A stretch of DNA of 57,413 nt from an uncultured Clostridium sp. (GCA_900549235.1 URNT01000023.1:1-57413); one strand, 5' to 3'. Numbered from the stretch's first letter, positions 8,463-17,024 are shown. A program made the numbers and translations. Notes: generated from the letters alone by a model not told the origin.

Positions 8463-9313
8463 TACGAGAGGAGGCACCAAGGGAAGGCAGACTCTCCAGC
8501 CTTCGCAGGCAGGTTCCCAGAGTGCACTGCATCACCAATTATGTGACGGCGGGAGCGGTTGCGGATGCGGTGCTGGCAGTGGGAGGTTCGCCTATTATGG
8601 CCCAGGGAAGGCAGGAGGCAGAGGAGGTAACCTCCATCTGCCAGAGCCTGGTCTTAAACATGGGAACCATGGAAGAATGGACACCGGAGGCGATGATAAG
8701 GGCTGGGAGACGGGCCAATGCAATGGGCCATCCGGTGGTGCTGGATCCGGTGGGGATCACTGCCTCCCGGTTTAGAAAGGAAGCGGCCTGCCGGATTCTT
8801 GACAAGGTAAGGCCTTCTGTGATCCGGGGAAATGAATCGGAGCTTCTGGAGCTTTTGAGGCTGCTTGGAGGCTGTGGCGTCCCTGATCGGGGCGCTGTAT
8901 GCGGGGTTGATTCCCTTTCTAAGGCCAGTAAGGAGCAGCGGATAGAGAGTGTGAAGGCCCTTTGGCAGCAGACGGGAGCAGTAGTGGTGATGACGGGAAA
9001 AACAGATCTGATTGCAGGTGAGAAATGCCTGTATCAGGTGATGAACGGCCATCCTCTTATGGGACGGATTACAGGAAGCGGCTGTATGCTGGATGGTGTG
9101 ATCGGAGCCTTTTGCGGGGCGGAAACGGGATCCTTAGAGGAAGCGGCTGCGGCTGCAGTCTGCGCCCATGGGCTCTGCGGAGAGCTGGCGGCAGGAGTCT
9201 CTGGGGAGCCTTGCGCAGGAACCGGCAGCTTTCGTGTCCGTTTCCTGGACTATTTGAGCAGCCTGGATGATGAGACGCTGGAAAGGGGAAAAAGGATTGA
9301 GATTTTCAGGTGA
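8459..9313 (+). CDS. thiM: Hydroxyethylthiazole kinase
   Basis: This phosphorylates hydroxyethylthiazole with ATP for thiamine salvage. The 284-residue protein shows the N-terminal VHCITNYV and GGSPIMAQ substrate segments, VLDPVG, the ATP-site VVMTGKTDLI and the catalytic GSGCMLD motif, with Cys near residue 209. It overlaps thiW by 4 bases. Its location next to ThiW suggests imported thiazole is phosphorylated here and then joined by ThiE. Confidence 0.94.
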   Translation: MIREEAPREGRLSSLRRQVPRVHCITNYVTAGAVADAVLAVGGSPIMAQGRQEAEEVTSICQSLVLNMGTMEEWTPEAMIRAGRRANAMGHPVVLDPVGITASRFRKEAACRILDKVRPSVIRGNESELLELLRLLGGCGVPDRGAVCGVDSLSKASKEQRIESVKALWQQTGAVVVMTGKTDLIAGEKCLYQVMNGHPLMGRITGSGCMLDGVIGAFCGAETGSLEEAAAAAVCAHGLCGELAAGVSGEPCAGTGSFRVRFLDYLSSLDDETLERGKRIEIFR

Positions 9314-9953
9314 ACAGCTGATGCTGTATGCGGTAACAGACCGGTTCTGGGCCGGAAACAGGACGCTTTGTGAGCAGGTGGAGGCGGCCTTAAAAGGCGG
9401 TGTTACTATGGTGCAGTACCGGGAAAAAAGGCTGGGAAACGGTTCCATTGAACCATTTCTGGAGGAGGCGGGAGAGCTTCGCAGGCTTACGGAGCATTAC
9501 GGAGTGCCCCTGATCATCGACGACAGCATTGACCTTGCCCTTCGGTGCGGGGCGGACGGTGTTCATGTGGGGCAGGATGATCTGGACGCGGGACTTGCAA
9601 GGCAGCTTCTGGGGCCGGAACGGATCCTGGGAGTGACGGCAAGAACTGTAGAGCAGGCAAAAAAAGCCCAGGCTCAGGGTGCAGATTATATTGGCAGCGG
9701 AGCCGTATTCGGCACTCAGACCAAGGCAGATGCAAAGCCTATGAGCCTTGATACGTTCCGGGAAATCTGTGCCTCTGTCAGTATCCCTGTGGTTGCCATC
9801 GGAGGCATAGGCCCGGAGAATATCCACCTGCTTTCAGGCACTGGTACGGCCGGCGCGGCGGTGGTATCGGGGCTGTTTCGGGCGGAGGATGTTGAGGAGA
9901 GGGCCAGGGAGCTGAAGAAAAAGATGGAAAAAATTTTACAAAAAAGTAATTGA
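9297..9953 (+). CDS. thiE: Thiamine-phosphate synthase
   Basis: This joins HMP pyrophosphate and thiazole phosphate to make thiamine phosphate. The TIM-barrel motifs are clear: GGVTMVQYREK, DDSIDLALRCGADGVHVGQ, GSGAVFGTQTK and VVAIGGIGPENI. The start is ambiguous. A TTG at 9297, with GAAAGGGG 8 bases upstream, keeps the conserved N-terminal LYAVTDRFW preceded by a short helix; an ATG at 9321 would cut into it. With the TTG it overlaps thiM by 17 bases. No thiD is present in this operon. Confidence 0.9.
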   Translation: MRFSGEQLMLYAVTDRFWAGNRTLCEQVEAALKGGVTMVQYREKRLGNGSIEPFLEEAGELRRLTEHYGVPLIIDDSIDLALRCGADGVHVGQDDLDAGLARQLLGPERILGVTARTVEQAKKAQAQGADYIGSGAVFGTQTKADAKPMSLDTFREICASVSIPVVAIGGIGPENIHLLSGTGTAGAAVVSGLFRAEDVEERARELKKKMEKILQKSN

Positions 9954-9978
9954 CAGATCACCATCATGTGATTATAAT
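9950..9978 (+). promoter_or_regulatory. Consensus promoter of the trp operon
   Basis: TTGACA (9950-9955), a 17-base spacer and TATAAT (9973-9978) form a perfect consensus. The -35 box touches the thiE stop codon. Transcription should begin near 9985, at the start of the T-box leader. Confidence 0.88.
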
Positions 9979-10223
9979 GAACTCAACATTTGAAACAGAG
10001 AAACTGTTGAGCAGGAGTAAGTAGGGTTTTATTTTCCAGGCGCAGAGAGCTTCCGGTCGGTGTAAGGAAGCGTTGGGATAGGATCTGAATGGACCTGCGA
10101 GGGCAGCTGGAAACCGAAAGGGAGTATGGGCTGACGGGTATCCCACCGTTACCAGGGAGGACGCATGATGGTGCGTTGCAGAGAGGACATATCTGCCGGA
10201 GGGCAGGTTTAATCAGGGAACAC

Positions 10224-10261
10224 AGCATCAGGTCTAGTTAGATAGATTCTGATGCTTTTTT
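10224..10261 (+). other. Extra terminator-like hairpin inside the T-box leader
   Basis: AGCATCAG (10224-10231) pairs with CTGATGCT (10249-10256), followed by six T residues. It lies upstream of the T-box antiterminator and may be stem III of the leader. Its T-run also gives it the form of an intrinsic terminator. Confidence 0.6.
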
Positions 10262-10324
10262 ATTTCTGATCCGGAGCCCGGCGGGGAAGGATATGTCAAT
10301 CAGGGTGGTACCGCAGAAGCAAAG

Positions 10325-10384
10325 GAGCTTTTGTCCCTGTGGGCTGTATGATATACGGCCTGCAGAGACAGAAGCTCTTTTTTT
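10325..10384 (+). terminator. T-box attenuator terminator before trpE
   Basis: GAGCTTTTGTCCCTG pairs with the later CAGAGACAGAAGCTC, followed by about eight T residues. The 5' arm includes the sequence that competes with the T-box antiterminator. Confidence 0.85.
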
Positions 10385-10411
10385 AAAGGTTTTCCTAGAA
10401 AGGAGAAAGAA

Positions 10412-11920
10412 ATGATACCAGGATGTGAAGAAATCTTAAAGCTGGCAGATCAATATGACGTGATTCCCGTAAGCCATGAGATCTATGCGGATGTGATCAC
10501 GCCCATCGGACTGCTGAAAAAGATCGCCGGAACCAGCAGCCGATATTTCCTCTTAGAAAGCGTAGAGGGCGGAGAAAAGTGGGGACGTTATTCCTTCCTG
10601 GGCTTCGATCCTGTTATGCGGGTGACCCTGAAGGAAGGGGTTATGAGGATCCGGCAGACCATGGAAAACGGGGAGGTCAAAACGGAAACCGCAGAGACCA
10701 GCAAGCCCTACGAGGTGCTTCGGAGGATCCTTGCAGGCTATCGCTCACCGGGCTTTAAAGGCCAGCCGCCCTTTACCGGAGGCTTTGTGGGATACTTTTC
10801 TTATTCCATGATGAGCTATGCGGAGCCAAAGCTGAAGATCCGGAGGGGAGAGGAAAATGACCTGGATCTGATGCTGTTTGACAAGGTGATTGCCTATGAC
10901 CATCTGAGACAGAAGATCGTGATTGTGGCAAATATGAAAACAGGACGGGGAAGAAATATGGAGTACCTGATGGAGGAATATGCCAGAGCCAGCCAGGCGA
11001 TCCAGTCTGTGATTTCCCTGATCCGCAGGGAGACGGGAGGGATGGAAACAAGGAAGGAGGAGCCATATTCACAGCCTCCGGTTCATTTTACCTGCAGTGT
11101 TTCAAAGGAAGAATACTGCAGGCAGGTGGAGCAGACGAAGGCCTATATCAGAGAGGGAGATATATTCCAGGCGGTGATCTCCAGACAGTTTAAAAGCCCC
11201 TATAAGGGCAGTCTCCTGAATGCTTACCGGGTCCTGAGAACCACTAATCCATCCCCTTATATGGTGTATATGAGCATCGATGGAGACGAGATCATGAGCA
11301 CCTCCCCAGAGACTCTGGTGCGGTTAAAGGAGGGAAGGCTGACCACTTTTCCGGTGGCAGGTTCCAGGCCCAGAGGGGAAGATGAGGAGGAGGATAAGCG
11401 CCTGGAACGGGAGCTTCTGGCAGATGAAAAGGAGCTTTCCGAGCACAATATGCTGGTGGATCTGGGAAGAAATGACATCGGAAAAATAGCTGCCTTTGGA
11501 ACCGTAAAGGTAACGGAATATCAGATGATCCACCGGTATTCAAGGATCATGCACATATGCTCTCAGGTGGAGGGAGACATACGGGAGGGTGAGGACGGCT
11601 GCTCTGCCATCCAGTCTCTTTTACCGGCAGGAACCCTGTCGGGAGCGCCGAAGATCAGGGCCTGTGAGATCATAGAGGAACTGGAAAAGGTACCCAGAGG
11701 CATCTACGGAGGAGCCCTTGGATATATGGATTTTAAGGGAAATCTGGATACCTGCATCGCCATCCGCATGGCAGTAAAGCAGGGAGGATATGTAACGGTA
11801 CAGGCAGGCGGCGGCATCGTGGCAGACAGTGTGCCGGAGCGGGAATATGAGGAATCGGCCAATAAGGCCGGAGCTGTGATTGGGGCCATTTTACAGGCCG
11901 GGGAGGCAGAGGGCTTATGA
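10412..11920 (+). CDS. trpE: Anthranilate synthase component I
   Basis: This makes anthranilate from chorismate and ammonia, the first committed step to tryptophan. The 502 residues carry the N-terminal LLES feedback-inhibition motif and the chorismate-binding core: GDIFQAVISRQ, SPETLVR, PVAGSRPRG, HNMLVDLGRND, GTLSGAPKIRA and QAGGGIVADS. An AAAGGAGAAAG site precedes the ATG. The stop overlaps trpG (ATGA). Expression is set by the Trp T-box upstream. Confidence 0.97.
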   Translation: MIPGCEEILKLADQYDVIPVSHEIYADVITPIGLLKKIAGTSSRYFLLESVEGGEKWGRYSFLGFDPVMRVTLKEGVMRIRQTMENGEVKTETAETSKPYEVLRRILAGYRSPGFKGQPPFTGGFVGYFSYSMMSYAEPKLKIRRGEENDLDLMLFDKVIAYDHLRQKIVIVANMKTGRGRNMEYLMEEYARASQAIQSVISLIRRETGGMETRKEEPYSQPPVHFTCSVSKEEYCRQVEQTKAYIREGDIFQAVISRQFKSPYKGSLLNAYRVLRTTNPSPYMVYMSIDGDEIMSTSPETLVRLKEGRLTTFPVAGSRPRGEDEEEDKRLERELLADEKELSEHNMLVDLGRNDIGKIAAFGTVKVTEYQMIHRYSRIMHICSQVEGDIREGEDGCSAIQSLLPAGTLSGAPKIRACEIIEELEKVPRGIYGGALGYMDFKGNLDTCIAIRMAVKQGGYVTVQAGGGIVADSVPEREYEESANKAGAVIGAILQAGEAEGL

Positions 11921-12507
11921 TACTTCTAATGGATAATTATGATAGCTTTTCCTATAACCTGGTGCAGCTTTTAGGAAGCATAGAGCCGGATATAGGAGTG
12001 GTGAGAAATGATGAGATTACAGTAGACGGGATACGGGCCTTGGGGCCGACCCACCTGATCCTGTCTCCGGGGCCGGGCCGTCCGGAGGCGGCGGGGATCC
12101 TGGAGGAAGCGGTAAAGGAGCTGGCGGGAGAACTTCCTATTCTGGGAGTATGCCTGGGGCATCAGGGAATCTGCGAGGCGTTTGGAGGAAAGGTAGGCTA
12201 CGCCAAGGAACTGATGCATGGAAAGCAGAGCATGATCGAACTGGGGGAAAGCCCTCTCTTTGAAGGATTAAAGGGGCCTGTGCCGGCCGCCAGGTATCAT
12301 TCTCTGGCCGCTGTGGAGGAGGCGCTTCCCACAGAACTCAGGGTGATCGCCAGAGCCTGCGCGGATGGGGAAATCATGGCGGTGGAGCATCGGAGGTATC
12401 CGGTGTATGGACTTCAGTTTCATCCGGAATCCATTCTTACGCCGGATGGGGAACAGATACTCAGAAACTTTTTAAAAACAGGCTGCAGGGCCAGGAAGGG
12501 AGAATGA
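11917..12507 (+). CDS. trpG: Anthranilate synthase component II (glutamine amidotransferase)
   Basis: This releases ammonia from glutamine for TrpE. It is a class I amidotransferase of 196 residues with an N-terminal DNYDSFSYNLVQ, the oxyanion segment LSPGPGRP, the nucleophile LGVCLGHQ (Cys near residue 79) and the His-Glu pair in LQFHPES. It is not fused to TrpD. It overlaps trpE by 4 bases. Confidence 0.96.
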   Translation: MILLMDNYDSFSYNLVQLLGSIEPDIGVVRNDEITVDGIRALGPTHLILSPGPGRPEAAGILEEAVKELAGELPILGVCLGHQGICEAFGGKVGYAKELMHGKQSMIELGESPLFEGLKGPVPAARYHSLAAVEEALPTELRVIARACADGEIMAVEHRRYPVYGLQFHPESILTPDGEQILRNFLKTGCRARKGE

Positions 12508-12510
12508 TTT

Positions 12511-12560
12511 ATGATACAGGAAGCAATTCATCAGCTGGTAGAAAAGCAGGATTTAGATTA
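12511..12560 (+). pseudogene. trpD: Original N-terminus of trpD, cut off by a frameshifting deletion
   Basis: An ATG at 12511, three bases after the trpG stop, opens MIQEAIHQLVEKQDLDYE, which reads like a normal TrpD N-terminus. After TATGAG (12559-12564) this frame runs into unrelated residues and a stop. The rest of TrpD continues in another frame from the ATG at 12560. About nine residues expected between DYE and MSGG are missing. Confidence 0.75.
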
Positions 12561-13507
12561 TGAGCGGAGGCGCCACCCAGGCGCAGATTTCCTCCTTTCT
12601 GACGGCTCTTAGAATGAAAGGGGAGACCATTGACGAGATCACCGCCTGCGCTTCGGTGATGCGGGATAAGGCAGTGAAGCTGGAGCCGCCTTTTGCAGTG
12701 ATGGACATTGTAGGGACAGGAGGAGATGAGGCTGGAACCTTTAATATTTCCACCACCAGCGCCTTTGTGGCGGCGGCAGGAGGGATCCGGGTGGCAAAGC
12801 ATGGAAACAGGAGTGTATCCAGCAAAAGCGGGGCTGCGGACGTGCTGGAGCGTCTGGGAGCCAGGCTGGATCTGACTGCCGGGGAGGCGGAGGCAGTCCT
12901 TGAGGAGACGGGGATGTGCTTTTTATTTGCTCCTGCTTACCACTCTTCCATGCGGTATGCGGCTCCTGTAAGAAAGGAAATCGGCATACGGAGCATCTTC
13001 AATATTCTTGGCCCTCTTTCCAATCCGGCAGGTGCTTCCATGCAGCTTCTGGGCGTATACAGCAGGGAGCTGGTGCGGCCTCTGGCCCAGGTACTGGCTA
13101 ATCTGGGAGTGGTCCGGGGAATGGTAGTCTGCGGAGGCGACGGACTGGATGAGGCCACGCTCACCGGCCCTACCTATGTATGTGAGATCCGCTTTGGAGA
13201 GCTGACAGAGTATGAGATCCGGCCGGAGGAGCTGGGGCTTTCTTCCTGCAGGCCGGAGGATTTAAAGGGCGGAACACCAGAGGAAAATGCGGTTATCACC
13301 AGGGACATTCTCACTGGAAAGCTGACCGGCCCCAAGCGTGATGTGGTGATCTTAAACAGCGCCATCAGCCTGTATCTGGGCATCGATGACTGTACTATAA
13401 AGGACTGTGTGAAGCTGGCAGGAGAGCTGATCCAGTCAGGAGCGGCAGGGCGGAAAATGGAGGAATTTATAAGGGCATCAGCCATAAAAAGGGAGGAGAG
13501 AGCATGA
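12560..13507 (+). CDS. trpD: Anthranilate phosphoribosyltransferase, N-terminally truncated
   Basis: This transfers phosphoribose from PRPP to anthranilate. The body is well conserved: IVGTGGDEAGTFNIST (PRPP-binding), KHGNRSVSSKSGAADVLE, FLFAPAYHSSMRYA, IFNILGPLSNPA and GGDGLDEA. Length is 315 residues from the ATG at 12560, short by roughly 27 residues of the N-terminal helical domain. The original start at 12511 is out of frame because of an apparent deletion between ATGAG repeats. GCAGGA at 12546-12551 could serve as a ribosome site, giving reinitiation. Activity is uncertain, since the missing helices take part in dimer contact. Stop overlaps trpC (ATGA). Confidence 0.88.
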   Translation: MSGGATQAQISSFLTALRMKGETIDEITACASVMRDKAVKLEPPFAVMDIVGTGGDEAGTFNISTTSAFVAAAGGIRVAKHGNRSVSSKSGAADVLERLGARLDLTAGEAEAVLEETGMCFLFAPAYHSSMRYAAPVRKEIGIRSIFNILGPLSNPAGASMQLLGVYSRELVRPLAQVLANLGVVRGMVVCGGDGLDEATLTGPTYVCEIRFGELTEYEIRPEELGLSSCRPEDLKGGTPEENAVITRDILTGKLTGPKRDVVILNSAISLYLGIDDCTIKDCVKLAGELIQSGAAGRKMEEFIRASAIKREERA

Positions 13508-14295
13508 TTTTAGAGCAGCTGGCAGAGGCTTCCAGGAGGCGGGTGGCGGCCTGTAAGGAAGCGGTTGGGATCAGGGAAATGGAACAGCTGGCCCTTAAAA
13601 GCAGCCTGGGGGCATCCTTTTTACAGGCCCTTAAAAGGCCGGGGCTTTCCTTTATCTGCGAGGTGAAAAAGGCATCTCCCTCTAAGGGGATCATAGCAGA
13701 GGACTTCCCTTATGTGGAGATTGCAAAGGACTATGAGGAGGCCGGGGCGGACGCCATTTCCGTACTGACAGAGCCGGAGTTTTTCCTGGGAAAGGGAGCG
13801 TATCTGAGGGAGATCTATGAGGCAGTCAGGACGCCCCTTTTGAGAAAGGATTTTGTGGTGGACGCCTACCAGATCTATGAGGCCAGGGCTCTGGGCGCCT
13901 CGGCAGTGCTTCTGATCTGCTCTATCTTAAAGAAGGAGCAGCTAAAGGAATATATAAGCCTGGGAACCAGCCTGGGGCTGGAGCTTCTGGTGGAGGCACA
14001 TACAGAGGCAGAGGTGTCCATGGCGGCAGAGGCAGGCGCGTCTATCATCGGTGTGAATAACCGGGATCTTAAGACCTTCCAGGTGGATGTATCCAATGCC
14101 CTGAGGCTTAAGCAGTATGTGGATCCAGGCACTATTTTTGTGGCAGAAAGCGGGATCCGGGGGCCGGAGGACATAAAACTTGTGTGCCGGTCCGGCGCAG
14201 ATGCGGTGCTGATCGGAGAGACCCTGATGCGGGCAAAGGATCGGAAGGCGTGCTTTAGAGAGCTTCGCCGGGCTGCGGAGGAGATGAAGGGATGA
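13504..14295 (+). CDS. trpC: Indole-3-glycerol phosphate synthase
   Basis: This closes the indole ring from CdRP. The TIM-barrel protein of 263 residues shows the catalytic CEVKKASPSKG, LRKDFVVDAYQIYEARALGA, IIGVNNRDL, FVAESGIR and VLIGETLMR. It is monofunctional, with TrpF encoded separately. Both ends overlap neighbours by 4 bases, so it is tightly coupled within the operon. Confidence 0.96.
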   Translation: MILEQLAEASRRRVAACKEAVGIREMEQLALKSSLGASFLQALKRPGLSFICEVKKASPSKGIIAEDFPYVEIAKDYEEAGADAISVLTEPEFFLGKGAYLREIYEAVRTPLLRKDFVVDAYQIYEARALGASAVLLICSILKKEQLKEYISLGTSLGLELLVEAHTEAEVSMAAEAGASIIGVNNRDLKTFQVDVSNALRLKQYVDPGTIFVAESGIRGPEDIKLVCRSGADAVLIGETLMRAKDRKACFRELRRAAEEMKG

Positions 14296-14945
14296 AGGAA
14301 GAAAAGAAGGGCTGCTGCCTGAAATTTTGCGGCCTGAGCCGGTTTTGCGAGATACTGGCGGTTAACCGGATCGGCCCGGATTATGTGGGCTTTGTATTTG
14401 CCCCCGGAAGACGGCAGATCACAGCGGACCGTGCCCGGCAGCTGAAGGCCATGCTGGATCCTGCCATCCAGACAGTAGGGGTATTTGTAAATGAGGATCC
14501 GGAAACTATACTGGCTCTTACGCCGGTTCTGGATCTGATCCAGCTTCACGGAGATGAGGATGAGGATTATATCCGCTATGTGAAGCAGCAGACGGGCCGC
14601 CCGGTGATCAAGGCCCTGAGGCTTGGAGGAGAAGGGTCTGGAACAGAGGCGGTTCTTAAGGCTCAGGAGCTTCCCTGCGACTATCTTCTGCTGGATACAT
14701 TTTCAAAAGGGCAGTACGGGGGAAGCGGAAGAAGCTTTGACTGGAGCCTGATTCCGGCCCTTTCTAAGCCATGGTTTCTGGCTGGCGGGATCTGTCTGGA
14801 AAATATGAGGCAAGGGATGGCTCTTGGCCCCTGGTGTCTGGACGTGAGCAGCGGAGTGGAGACAGAGGGGCTTAAGGATGAAGAAAAAATGAGGGCCTTT
14901 GCGGAGGCATTTCGACAGGAAAACAAAAATATTTTTCATATATAA
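14292..14945 (+). CDS. trpF: Phosphoribosylanthranilate isomerase
   Basis: This isomerises PRA to CdRP. The 217-residue barrel has the catalytic Cys in LKFCGLSR, YVGFVFAPGRRQIT, IQLHGDED, LLLDTFSKGQYGGSG with the acidic catalyst, FLAGGI and LDVSSGVET. It overlaps trpC by 4 bases. Confidence 0.95.
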   Translation: MKEEKKGCCLKFCGLSRFCEILAVNRIGPDYVGFVFAPGRRQITADRARQLKAMLDPAIQTVGVFVNEDPETILALTPVLDLIQLHGDEDEDYIRYVKQQTGRPVIKALRLGGEGSGTEAVLKAQELPCDYLLLDTFSKGQYGGSGRSFDWSLIPALSKPWFLAGGICLENMRQGMALGPWCLDVSSGVETEGLKDEEKMRAFAEAFRQENKNIFHI

Positions 14946-14957
14946 AGGAGCAGTATC

Positions 14958-16142
14958 ATGGGAAAAGGAAGATTTGGGATCCACGGAGGACAGTTTATAC
15001 CGGAGACGCTGATGAGCGCGGTGACAGAGCTGGAAGCAGCCTATGAGCATTATAAAAATGACCCGGAATTTATGCAGGAGCTGGAGTTTCTTCTGCGGGA
15101 ATACGCAGGCAGGCCATCACGGCTTTATTATGCCGAAAAGATGACAAAGGATCTGGGAGGCGCGAAAATTTATCTGAAGCGGGAGGATTTAAATCACACC
15201 GGATCCCATAAGCTGAATAATGCCCTGGGTCAGGTTCTGCTGGCTAAAAAAATGGGAAAAACACGGGTGATCGCGGAGACAGGAGCGGGTCAGCATGGAG
15301 TGGCCACCGCTACGGCAGCCGCCCTTATGGGGATGGAATGTGAGATCTTTATGGGCAAGGAGGACACAGACCGGCAGGCCTTAAATGTATACCGGATGGA
15401 ACTTTTAGGGGCAAAGGTGCACCCGGTTACAAGCGGGACACAGACTCTTAAGGACGCGGTCAATGAGACTCTGAGAGAATGGACCAGCCGGATGGAGGAT
15501 ACTCATTATGTGATTGGATCGGTGATGGGGCCTCATCCATTTCCGGTAATGGTCCGGGATTTCCAGAGCGTGATCAGCCGGGAGATCCGGTCTCAGCTGA
15601 TGGAAAAGGAAGGGCGTTTGCCGGATATGGTGGTTGCCTGTGTAGGTGGGGGAAGCAACGCCATGGGTGCTTTTTATGAGTTTATAAAGGAGCCTTCTGT
15701 GAAGCTGGTAGGCTGTGAGGCGGCGGGGCTTGGAATCCATACAGAGCAGCATGCGGCTACCATTTCCAAGGGGAAGGTAGGGATCTTTCACGGAATGAAA
15801 TCTTATTTCTGTCAGGATGAATATGGTCAGATTGCGCCGGTTTATTCCATTTCCGCAGGCCTTGATTATCCGGGAATCGGCCCGGAGCACGCCAGCCTTC
15901 ACGATACGGGACGGGCGGAGTATGTGCCGGTTACGGATGAGGAGGCAGTGGATGCCTTTGAATATCTGTCCCGGATGGAGGGGATCATTCCGGCTATCGA
16001 AAGCGCCCATGCGGTGGCCTACGCGAGAAAAGCGGCTCCTTCTATGGGGAAGGATCAGATTCTGGTGGTCAATGTTTCCGGACGGGGAGATAAGGATGTG
16101 GCAGCCATTGCAAGGTATCGTGGAATCCAGCTTTATGAATAG
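14958..16142 (+). CDS. trpB: Tryptophan synthase beta chain
   Basis: This condenses indole with serine using PLP. The 394-residue protein carries the PLP lysine in HTGSHKLNNALGQ (Lys85), the adjacent AETGAGQHGVA loop, the phosphate-binding GGGSNAMG and the C-terminal SGRGDKDV. It is of the TrpB1 type that pairs with TrpA. AAAGGAG precedes the start. It lies 12 bases after trpF. Confidence 0.97.
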   Translation: MGKGRFGIHGGQFIPETLMSAVTELEAAYEHYKNDPEFMQELEFLLREYAGRPSRLYYAEKMTKDLGGAKIYLKREDLNHTGSHKLNNALGQVLLAKKMGKTRVIAETGAGQHGVATATAAALMGMECEIFMGKEDTDRQALNVYRMELLGAKVHPVTSGTQTLKDAVNETLREWTSRMEDTHYVIGSVMGPHPFPVMVRDFQSVISREIRSQLMEKEGRLPDMVVACVGGGSNAMGAFYEFIKEPSVKLVGCEAAGLGIHTEQHAATISKGKVGIFHGMKSYFCQDEYGQIAPVYSISAGLDYPGIGPEHASLHDTGRAEYVPVTDEEAVDAFEYLSRMEGIIPAIESAHAVAYARKAAPSMGKDQILVVNVSGRGDKDVAAIARYRGIQLYE

Positions 16143-16166
16143 GATAGATTTCAGGAGGAAAAAGAG

Positions 16167-16955
16167 ATGAATCAGAGAGAGCGGATACAGAGTGTATTTG
16201 AAAATAAAAAGGCATTTATCCCCTTTGTTACGGCGGGGGATCCCAAGCTTTCCGTAACAGAGGAGCTGGTATGCGCCATGGCGGAGGCAGGCGCGGATAT
16301 GATCGAGCTTGGGATTCCATTTTCAGACCCGGTGGCTGAGGGGCCGGTGATCCAGGAGGCGGATCTGAGGGCTCTGGCGGCAGGGACGACTACGGATCGG
16401 ATTTTTGAAAGTGTCAGGAGGATACGGGAAAAAACGGATATTCCGCTGGCATTTATGACCTATATCAACCCTGTGTTTGCCTACGGTGTGGATAAGTTCA
16501 TAAAAAATGCGGTGGATTGTGGAATCGACGCCCTGATCGTGCCGGATATGCCCTTTGAGGAGCGCCAGGAGCTGCTTCCCGCCTGCAGGGAGCATGGGCT
16601 GGTGCTGATCTATCTGGTGGCGCCTACCTCGAAGGAGCGGATCCAGGCCATTGCCAGGGAGTCAGAAGGGTTTATTTACTGCGTGTCCTCCCTGGGGGTT
16701 ACAGGGGTGCGGAGCCAGATCACAACGGATATTAAGGCCATGGTGGAAATGGTAAAGGCAGTGCGTCCCGTACCCTGCGCCGTAGGTTTCGGAATCTCCA
16801 CACCGGAGCAGGCCAGGGAAATGGCAGAGGCGGCAGATGGGGTGATCGTGGGCAGCGCTATTGTCAGGCTGGTGGCGGAATATGGGGAAGAATGTGTGGA
16901 GCCGGTGCGGGGGTATGTGAGGAGGATGAAGGAGGCTGTAGGTGGGGGAAAATAA
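16167..16955 (+). CDS. trpA: Tryptophan synthase alpha chain
   Basis: This cleaves indole-3-glycerol phosphate and passes indole to TrpB. The 262-residue barrel has FIPFVTAGDP, the catalytic Glu47 in MIELGIPFSDP, GVTGVRS, GFGIS and VGSAIV. The second catalytic acid, Asp60 of the E. coli enzyme in ADGP, is replaced by Glu58 (AEGP), a conservative change that I believe also occurs in other clostridia. Last gene of the trp operon. Confidence 0.96.
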   Translation: MNQRERIQSVFENKKAFIPFVTAGDPKLSVTEELVCAMAEAGADMIELGIPFSDPVAEGPVIQEADLRALAAGTTTDRIFESVRRIREKTDIPLAFMTYINPVFAYGVDKFIKNAVDCGIDALIVPDMPFEERQELLPACREHGLVLIYLVAPTSKERIQAIARESEGFIYCVSSLGVTGVRSQITTDIKAMVEMVKAVRPVPCAVGFGISTPEQAREMAEAADGVIVGSAIVRLVAEYGEECVEPVRGYVRRMKEAVGGGK

Positions 16956-16956
16956 T

Positions 16957-16985
16957 TTGACAGCAGAGGGATGATGTGCTATAGT
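16957..16985 (+). promoter_or_regulatory. Promoter for the Rpn-like gene
   Basis: TTGACA (16957-16962), a 17-base spacer and TATAGT (16980-16985) begin just after the trpA stop. The predicted start of transcription falls inside the following hairpin. Confidence 0.7.
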
Positions 16986-17024
16986 GGACAGACAGGAAAT
17001 GGGAATCCTTGTCTGTCCATTTTT
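16986..17024 (+). terminator. trp operon terminator
   Basis: GGACAGACA (16986-16994) pairs with TGTCTGTCC (17010-17018), and a T-rich tract follows. It should end trp transcripts. It overlaps the likely start of the next transcript, so that RNA would contain only part of the 5' arm. Confidence 0.75.

Larger units (their letters stand above)
9985..10395 (+). promoter_or_regulatory. T-box leader, tRNA-Trp specific
   Basis: This ~400-base leader has the T-box consensus AGGGTGGTACCGC at 10302-10314, followed by a TTGTCCCT segment. An AGTA-type bulge (GGAGTAAG) lies near the 5' end, and a GAATGGAC specifier region at 10087-10094 contains TGG (10090-10092). A TGG specifier fits tryptophan and the downstream trp genes. 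Uncharged tRNA-Trp should stabilise the antiterminator and allow transcription. Confidence 0.92.

Noticed and set aside
15405..16010. 201-residue minus-strand reading frame
   Set aside because: It is opposite trpB and has no ribosome site or family motif.
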